This document shows positions 38,450 to 43,285 of a stretch of DNA of 43,285 nt, one piece after another. The stretch is taken from positions 1 through 43,285 of IMG/VR virus record IMGVR_UViG_3300039210_000339. One strand, 5' to 3'. This DNA comes from a virus. The notes under the pieces are model-generated. The model was given only the letters and a program-made list of their open reading frames with translations, was not told where the DNA came from and ran no database searches. The first letter of the stretch is position 1, and each line of letters opens with the position of its first letter. A program made the position numbers and the translations under genes.

Positions 38450-38760
38450 GTTGGGTGTTGCTTCGCCCGGGCTTTCCATTACTATCTCTCACTGCGTTCA
38501 AGGATATACATTACAATCCCTAACACAAACAACAATGCAACATGGTGGCTTCGCCTTACATAGGGGATACCTCGGGCTACGCCCAACGTAGGGAGGCGTT
38601 TCCGACATCCTGTCATTTTGTCTTAGCGAACGTAGGGAGGCGTTTCCGCCATCCTGTCATTTTGTCTTAGCGTTTGCGACAGCCTGTCATATTTGCCTGC
38701 CATTTTGTCTTGGCGTGCGCTCTTACCCCTTTGGGCGGGGGCTCGATTCCAGTTTACGAA
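38450..38760. repeat. gene-free repeat-rich region with 44-bp tandem repeat
   Basis: Between the terminase and the next gene (38449-38907) no convincing gene is seen. It holds REP-like sequence (TTGCTTCGCCCGGGCTTTCC, CTCTCACTGCGTTCAAGGAT), then two tandem 44-bp copies at 38585-38628 and 38629-38672 with one mismatch. A degraded third copy runs to 38715. Each carries CCTGTCATTTTGTCTTAGCG or a variant. A short CCCC...GGGG hairpin follows near 38727-38740. Confidence 0.65.
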
Positions 38761-38865
38761 AACGAAGTTTTGAAAAAAGAAAAAAATAATCGTTTGAGCA
38801 TCAATGGAATGCGTAAAAATAGAGCGAAATAGGCAAAATAACTGTCCTAAAATTTGCATAATATA

Positions 38866-38903
38866 TTTGTCCTTTTCACCTCCCCACAGCTAATTTACTT
38901 TAG
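38866..38903 (+). promoter_or_regulatory. late promoter, predicted leaderless (copy 6 of 7)
   Basis: TTTG at 38866-38869 in TTTGTCCTTTT, 26 bp, TACTTTAG at 38896-38903. The ATG at 38908 is 4 nt further on. Confidence 0.7.
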
Positions 38904-38907
38904 CCGA

Positions 38908-39225
38908 ATGGCATTAACCTTAAAAGAAGCTATACAACTTTTAGAATCCGGAGACTGGTTAAAACACCTGCGCTTTATCACTGCAGATATAAACAAACGT
39001 GTCGGCGGCAAGGTTGTAGAATTTAATAAATGCAGAATTGCCAGGCATCAGGACACACCAAAATCAACCAGCAGTACTCCTGCACCCGGCAGATATGCAT
39101 CACGTATAACACGGGATCCTCAGCACAGTACCCATTTCACACGTAATATTGAATTAGCTAACCGCGAGATCCGCAAAGTGCATCCAATTATCATTACCCA
39201 CATAAACCACCAGTCTATCCTATGA
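38908..39225 (+). CDS. hypothetical protein upstream of portal
   Basis: 105 residues from the ATG at 38908, chosen because the promoter geometry places transcription start there. Basic, with an N-terminal helix (LKEAIQLLESGDWLKHLRFI) and a disordered middle. Overlaps the portal start by 4 bp (ATGA). Confidence 0.6.
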   Translation: MALTLKEAIQLLESGDWLKHLRFITADINKRVGGKVVEFNKCRIARHQDTPKSTSSTPAPGRYASRITRDPQHSTHFTRNIELANREIRKVHPIIITHINHQSIL

Positions 39226-40706
39226 ACGAGTACTACGACGGCCCGGTAACCTATTTAGAACAAAGCGAAAGCGCAGTATATTTCTCCCGTGAAAGCGTTA
39301 CTGCCGGTACATTTCAGGCAAACAGCCAAAAAAACGGAAGTGCAGATTCTACAGCGATCATCATTCGCAAACTGCAAAGCCAGATAGATCTTGCTTATTG
39401 GGGAGAAGATAACCGGTTTCCTCAAAATATTGTACGCCAAATGGCTTACTGTGGCATTGGCCAGTACGGGCTTGATCGTAAGGCCCGCAAACTGTGGGGC
39501 AATGGCATTATTCCCGGAAAAATAACCGGCTACGATGCTAATGGCACAGAAATATTTGTTCCCTTAAAACCTCAAAAAAATTCACCGGTATACAAATATT
39601 TCAACGACCGTAAAACACTTCGTTTTTGGCTGGAATATCTACAGGATTGGGCATGGTTCTCCAATTGCTTCCCCGAAGCAATTCTCAGCAAGGATTGTAA
39701 AACAATTACCCACTTCGCACACCAGGAAAGCTGCGATTCCCGGTTCAGGCAAATGAATGATGCAGGGAAAATTGAATACATGTTCCTCTCAAAAATTTGG
39801 GGCCTTTCACGTGATCAGTTTGCAACATTCGACCCAGATAAAGCCATGAAGGGCCTGTACACAAATCAGGAAAATTTTAGCGAAATAGATAATAAATATA
39901 TCAAGAAGCTTGACTGCATCGATATGTACGATTCGGTTAACAGCCTGAAGGAAATTGCAAAAAAATTAAAATCAAAATCGGGTTTAAAATCTGCAATTCT
40001 TCCCGTTAATTATCCTTCACCAAATAAAACATATTACCAGGTGCCGGTATGGGATGGAGCACGCCTGGGCGGTTGGGTTGAGATTGCATGTAAAGTTCCG
40101 TCACTCATTAAAACGCTTTACAACAAAGCATTTAAAATAAAAAATCACATCGAGATCCCATCATCTTACTTTCCTGAAAGATTTGGCGAAGAAGCCTGGG
40201 CAGCAATGAAGGATGACGAAAAAATCAGGAAGAAAAAAGATGTGCTCAAAGAAATGGATGAATTCCTCTCCGGGGATAAAAATGCTTTCAAAACATTCGT
40301 AAGCATATTCCAGGTTGATAATATAACCAAAAACGAATACGCACGCATAAAAATCACGCCGATAGAAGATAAAGCAAACATCGATAACGATATTATTACC
40401 GGCTCTGCAGCTGATACTCAAATATTAATTGCGATGGGCCAGAATCCCACTATTTCAGGCGCAGGTAAAGCAGGATCAGGACAGCAACGCAGTGGCGGAT
40501 CAGATATCCGCGAAGGCGACCTGGTAGAAACTTCAGTGCTAAATCTTGAGAGAAATGTTTTTATGGAACCGCTTTACCTCATGCGTGATTTTAACCGCGA
40601 AGTAGGTGGTATTAGCGAATGGAGCGAAGATCTTGTCTTCCGTGTTCGTGATACCGTATTAACCACGCTGGACACCGGTGCCGGAACAAAAAAAGTAGTT
40701 AGTTAA
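39222..40706 (+). CDS. portal protein
   Basis: 494 residues. Near the start is IDLAYWGEDNRFPQNIVRQM, a motif of Bacteroidetes-phage portal-like proteins, followed by GLDRKARKLWGNGI. A long helical stem region lies at about 300-350 and the C-terminus is helical. Portals form the dodecameric ring through which the terminase packs DNA. Position after terminase and before a connector-like gene fits. No membrane segment. Confidence 0.75.
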   Translation: MNEYYDGPVTYLEQSESAVYFSRESVTAGTFQANSQKNGSADSTAIIIRKLQSQIDLAYWGEDNRFPQNIVRQMAYCGIGQYGLDRKARKLWGNGIIPGKITGYDANGTEIFVPLKPQKNSPVYKYFNDRKTLRFWLEYLQDWAWFSNCFPEAILSKDCKTITHFAHQESCDSRFRQMNDAGKIEYMFLSKIWGLSRDQFATFDPDKAMKGLYTNQENFSEIDNKYIKKLDCIDMYDSVNSLKEIAKKLKSKSGLKSAILPVNYPSPNKTYYQVPVWDGARLGGWVEIACKVPSLIKTLYNKAFKIKNHIEIPSSYFPERFGEEAWAAMKDDEKIRKKKDVLKEMDEFLSGDKNAFKTFVSIFQVDNITKNEYARIKITPIEDKANIDNDIITGSAADTQILIAMGQNPTISGAGKAGSGQQRSGGSDIREGDLVETSVLNLERNVFMEPLYLMRDFNREVGGISEWSEDLVFRVRDTVLTTLDTGAGTKKVVS

Positions 40707-40718
40707 ATATTCTTTGCC

Positions 40719-40757
40719 TTCTCCCCTCTCCTTTGGAGAGGGGCCGGGGGTGAGGTT
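40719..40757. repeat. GC-rich palindromic element
   Basis: CCCCTCTCC-ttt-GGAGAGGGG followed by CCGGGGGTGAGG. Translates in one frame to SPLSFGEGPGVR; same family as 12545. Confidence 0.8.
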
Positions 40758-40770
40758 AAATAAAGCACAC

Positions 40771-41775
40771 ATGTTATTCAAAGACAAAAATAAACTCGCC
40801 GAATATGCAGCCATTGTTGGCACAACAAATTTTGCGGCCGTAAAACCTACAATCGAAACTGTTGAAGAGCAGGAGCTCGTTCCCTGGATCGGAGAAGAGC
40901 TGTATGATTACATAAATAGCCAATACACAGATGCAGCCAATGAAGATGCATTAGAAGCTCCTGAAAAAGATCTGCTGCATAAATGCCGCCGCGTAATTGG
41001 CCCCTTTTTATGCTATTATTTCGCTCCTAAAAGCGATGTGCAGCTTGATGAATCAGGAATGCGCCGTAATGAGACCGGAACTGTAAAAACAGCCTTCCAG
41101 GAACAGCGGGAAAACTTTTTAGAACAAAATTTAAAAGAAGGCGAGCTCGCTGTTGAATCATTACTCCAGTTTCTCGAGAAAAATAAAGCCAACTATCAAA
41201 CATGGGTTGAAAGCGATTCATTTAAAAAATACCGCAAACTTTTTATAAAAACAGGCAAAGAATTTCAGAACCTGTTCCCATCGGCCAGTCCCTTCCGCAA
41301 TTATGCTGCAATGCGGCCTAAAATGATGGAAGTAGAAGAAAATATCATCAGAAAAGCCCTCGGAAACGTGCTTTTTGATGCCCTAAAAACCAAAGATGCA
41401 ACCCAGGAACAGGGCTTTTCTGACGGCGAAAAAGTGCTGCTGGAAAAAATAAAATTAGCCATCGCCCATTTAACAGTAGAGCAGTCAATTCCTTTCTTAA
41501 ATATCCGCCTCGACGGCAGCGGATTTACCGTTGCAAGCACTTCCCGAACAACAAATAACCAATTAAGCAGCAGAAATGCTGCTCCCGATAATGCAGTAAG
41601 CCTTTTACAAAAAAGTTGCGAGAGATCCGGCGCTATTTGGATAGCAAATACAAAAAATTATTTAAATGATCCTGAAAATGCCGGCGTATTCACCGGGTGG
41701 CCGATAGCAGTAACAAAAACAAAGTGTACCGATGAAACGGATCGGAATGGTGCAGGCGCTTATGGTTTTTTATAA
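40771..41775 (+). CDS. probable head-tail connector / DUF6712-like protein
   Basis: 334 residues from the ATG at 40771; an upstream frame would translate the palindromic element and is rejected. Helical throughout (LFKDKNKLAEYAAIVGTTNF ... ELVPWIGEELYDYINSQYTD). It resembles proteins annotated as DUF6712 in Bacteroidetes phages, placed after the portal, so a head-tail connector role is likely but not certain. Confidence 0.6.
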   Translation: MLFKDKNKLAEYAAIVGTTNFAAVKPTIETVEEQELVPWIGEELYDYINSQYTDAANEDALEAPEKDLLHKCRRVIGPFLCYYFAPKSDVQLDESGMRRNETGTVKTAFQEQRENFLEQNLKEGELAVESLLQFLEKNKANYQTWVESDSFKKYRKLFIKTGKEFQNLFPSASPFRNYAAMRPKMMEVEENIIRKALGNVLFDALKTKDATQEQGFSDGEKVLLEKIKLAIAHLTVEQSIPFLNIRLDGSGFTVASTSRTTNNQLSSRNAAPDNAVSLLQKSCERSGAIWIANTKNYLNDPENAGVFTGWPIAVTKTKCTDETDRNGAGAYGFL

Positions 41776-41782
41776 AAAATAA

Positions 41783-41818
41783 TCTCCTCCGTTTCCCCCA
41801 CCGGGGGATAGGGGGCTT
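41783..41818. repeat. GC-rich palindromic element
   Basis: CCCCCACCGGGGG followed by ATAGGGGGC; nearly the same as 8111. Confidence 0.75.
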
Positions 41819-41826
41819 CTTTTGCA

Positions 41827-41864
41827 TTTGTCCTTTTTAAAAAAGTAAAATAAAATCATTTTTG
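41827..41864 (+). promoter_or_regulatory. late promoter before tail-fibre genes (copy 7 of 7)
   Basis: TTTG at 41827-41830 in TTTGTCCTTTTT, 26 bp, CATTTTTG at 41857-41864. The ATG is 7 nt further on. Confidence 0.7.
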
Positions 41865-41871
41865 AAAAACC

Positions 41872-42279
41872 ATGCCAACAGTAGTACTTCCTAAAAAAGT
41901 TAATGAGCTTGATCCGCTTCCGGATTTTGAAAATACAAAGTTGCTTGTTGTTGCAGATCCTGTTACCGGGAAAAGTTACAAAGCAACAATGGCGCAGCTT
42001 AAAGGTTTGTCCAGGGAAAAAATAATTTTTAATAACGATGGCTCATACACATTACCTGCCGGAACCTTACTAATAAAATTAATCGTAATCCTCACCGGAA
42101 ATTTTCTTTTAAACATCGGCAATTCAGCCGGCACACATGAAATCTTAGAAGACTATAAAATAGTTGATCAGGATGTAATCGCCATCGACATTTTCGCATT
42201 AACGCCCCGCAATATTTATTTCAGCGGCATCACCGGTAACGGCCCAGTAACAATAATTTTTATAAAAAGTATCGAATAA
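41872..42279 (+). CDS. small fibre-associated protein
   Basis: 135 residues. Begins MPTVVLPKKVNELDPLPDFE, like N-terminal attachment parts of phage fibre proteins (KVNELxxLxxFxxxKLLVVADP). A hydrophobic middle (LLIKLIVILTGNFLLNI) and a beta-rich end follow. It directly precedes the tail fibre gene, so a fibre base or chaperone role is likely. Confidence 0.55.
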   Translation: MPTVVLPKKVNELDPLPDFENTKLLVVADPVTGKSYKATMAQLKGLSREKIIFNNDGSYTLPAGTLLIKLIVILTGNFLLNIGNSAGTHEILEDYKIVDQDVIAIDIFALTPRNIYFSGITGNGPVTIIFIKSIE

Positions 42280-42281
42280 CC

Positions 42282-43285
42282 ATGAAAAACTGTTTCGCAA
42301 AAACATTCGCAAATATCTTCTCCATTTCCTTCCCCCTCAGGGGGAAGATAGAAGGGGGTTTCTTCCTTCGCACAACTTTCTTATTTCTTATTTCTTATTT
42401 CTTATTTCTTATTTCCGCCACAGCCCAAAACGGCGGCCAGTTCAACAAGTTAATTGTAAAGGATAGCTTTAAGCTTGGCAACACCTGGTACACCACATTT
42501 ACATTTGGTGGCGGCATCACTGATACAATTCCCTTGCACGATGAAATTTTTGCCCGTGCGCTGGATAATGCAGTTGTGCATCTCTCCGGCACCGAAACCA
42601 TCACCGGCATAAAAACATTTTCGCAATCACCAAAAACAATTGCACCGGCTGCAGGTGACAGCTCCACAAAAATCCCGACAACAGAATGGGTGATGAAACA
42701 AATTGCCAATGGCCCAACCATTGATGTTTCCGGAAAATTAAACAAGAGCGATAGCAACACTATTTATTATCCCGCAAGTAATCCACAGCATTTTCTTACC
42801 ACGGCAAACGAAACTGATCCTACAATACCTGCATGGGTAAAATCAATTGCTAATGGAACGGCAGTAAATCAATATCTTGGCTTTAACGGCAGCGCCTGGA
42901 TAGCACGGCAGATACAATTTACAGACATTGCTTCGGTAATGAGCTTCCCTTATGTTGCCAATAGGTTCCTTAATGGCTATGGCGCATTTACGCCATTAAA
43001 CACTGACAGTGTACCGGAAGGGCCTACAAACAAATATTTTACAAATGCCAGGGTAGCAACATACGGCGATGCACATTATTACCCACTCTCATCAAATCCT
43101 GCAAATTATTTAACGGGCACACCATCGGCTCTTACAAAAACAGATGATACAAATGTTACTTTAACGTTAGGTGGCACACCATCAACATCTTTATTACAGG
43201 CTACATCTTTAACGTTAGGCTGGACAGGGACGTTAGCAGATGGAAGGATTACCTCGGCATCAAATTGGAATACAGCATATAGCTG
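42282..43285 (+). CDS. tail fibre protein, partial, with repeat-encoded signal peptide
   Basis: Open from the ATG at 42282 to the window edge (about 334 codons seen, no stop). Residues about 15-26 are encoded by a palindromic element. Residues about 32-45 are encoded by (TTTCTTA)5 and form a hydrophobic core ending SATAQ, a typical Bacteroidetes signal peptide. The mature part has fibre-type repeats (GTETITGIKTFSQSPKTIAP, PTTEWVMKQIA, LGWTGTLADGRI). Repeat units of 7 bp mean slippage would shift the frame. The signal peptide is odd for a virion fibre; it could instead be a surface-exported adhesin. Confidence 0.7.
   Translation, partial: MKNCFAKTFANIFSISFPLRGKIEGGFFLRTTFLFLISYFLFLISATAQNGGQFNKLIVKDSFKLGNTWYTTFTFGGGITDTIPLHDEIFARALDNAVVHLSGTETITGIKTFSQSPKTIAPAAGDSSTKIPTTEWVMKQIANGPTIDVSGKLNKSDSNTIYYPASNPQHFLTTANETDPTIPAWVKSIANGTAVNQYLGFNGSAWIARQIQFTDIASVMSFPYVANRFLNGYGAFTPLNTDSVPEGPTNKYFTNARVATYGDAHYYPLSSNPANYLTGTPSALTKTDDTNVTLTLGGTPSTSLLQATSLTLGWTGTLADGRITSASNWNTAYS
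42316..42360. repeat. in-frame GC-rich palindromic element
   Basis: CCCCCTCAGGGGG followed by AAGATAGAAGGGGG, within the first 27 codons of the fibre gene. Confidence 0.65.
42377..42415 (+). repeat. heptanucleotide repeat (TTTCTTA)5
   Basis: Five perfect TTTCTTA units plus TTTC inside the signal-peptide coding part of the fibre gene. Because 7 is not a multiple of 3, gain or loss of a unit changes the reading frame. Confidence 0.85.

Noticed and set aside
38720-38760. tRNA-like GCTCGATTCC segment
   Set aside because: No acceptor, D or anticodon stems can be paired around it.
38623-38859. Minus-strand 78-codon frame in the gene-free region
   Set aside because: It runs through the tandem repeats and an A/T-rich promoter region; the composition is not protein-like and no initiation signal is seen.
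40714-40770. Upstream extension of the connector gene
   Set aside because: It translates a palindromic element (SPLSFGEGPGVR), and a good start exists at 40771.
1-43285. CRISPR arrays, insertion sequences, reverse transcriptase / diversity-generating retroelement
   Set aside because: No regularly spaced repeats with spacers, no transposase frame and no RT motif were seen on either strand.

Overview
The window looks like most of the genome of a temperate, tailed (probably siphovirus-type) phage or prophage of a Bacteroidetes host, most likely a Chitinophagaceae-like bacterium. Reasons: A+T-rich genes with A-rich ribosome binding regions, signal peptides ending in Ala-x-Ala-Gln, a DUF4468-type protein, promoters with the Bacteroidetes TTTG / TAnnTTTG elements, and many short GC-rich palindromic elements (the type that translates to GEGPGVR) of a kind common in these genomes. 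Nearly all genes are on the plus strand.

Layout. 1-3136: accessory and lysis block with small membrane proteins, a secreted protein, a papain-like cysteine peptidase and a lysozyme-like endolysin. 3199-4551: minus-strand block with a small membrane protein, a P22-type antirepressor and its upstream partner, preceded by a structured leader. 4724: membrane SHOCT protein, divergent from that block. 5136-15276: tail genes (tape measure at 5136, hub-like protein at 8157, Ig/cadherin-like tail protein at 13105), interrupted at 10100-11042 by a self-contained three-gene cassette with its own promoter, operator and XRE regulator. 15359-16697: DUF4468 secreted protein, BRCT protein and a small repressor. 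16802-29206: early region with a Cro-like protein, a Fis-type HTH protein, tRNA-Met, DnaG-type primase, large serine recombinase, P-loop helicase, an iteron-like cluster and an ASCH protein. 29245-43285: late region with a possible late regulator, ClpP-type prohead protease, major capsid protein, terminase, portal, connector and a tail fibre that runs off the right edge.

How it fits together. The repressor at 16305 faces the Cro-like gene across a region of repeated AAACGTAAYATA / GTTAC boxes. The same boxes occur between the antirepressor block and the SHOCT gene at 4.65 kb, which suggests one repressor controls both switches. Structural genes share a distinctive promoter: TTTGTCCTTTT placed exactly 26 bp before a TAnnTTTG-like -7 box, seven copies, three of them giving predicted leaderless mRNAs. 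This looks like a phage-specific late promoter class. The seventh copy drives no gene and ends at a hairpin 35 bp further on, so it may make a small RNA.

Most notable: the late promoter family and its orphan copy; a (TTTCTTA)5 repeat inside the signal-peptide region of the tail fibre gene, which could make it phase variable; a GGAACA/TGTTCC iteron cluster next to the helicase; a cloverleaf-like RNA fold at 34313-34397; a sharp codon-usage switch at the ATPase/nuclease junction of the terminase; and an in-frame palindromic insertion in the primase. All functional calls come from reading motifs by eye; no database search was run.
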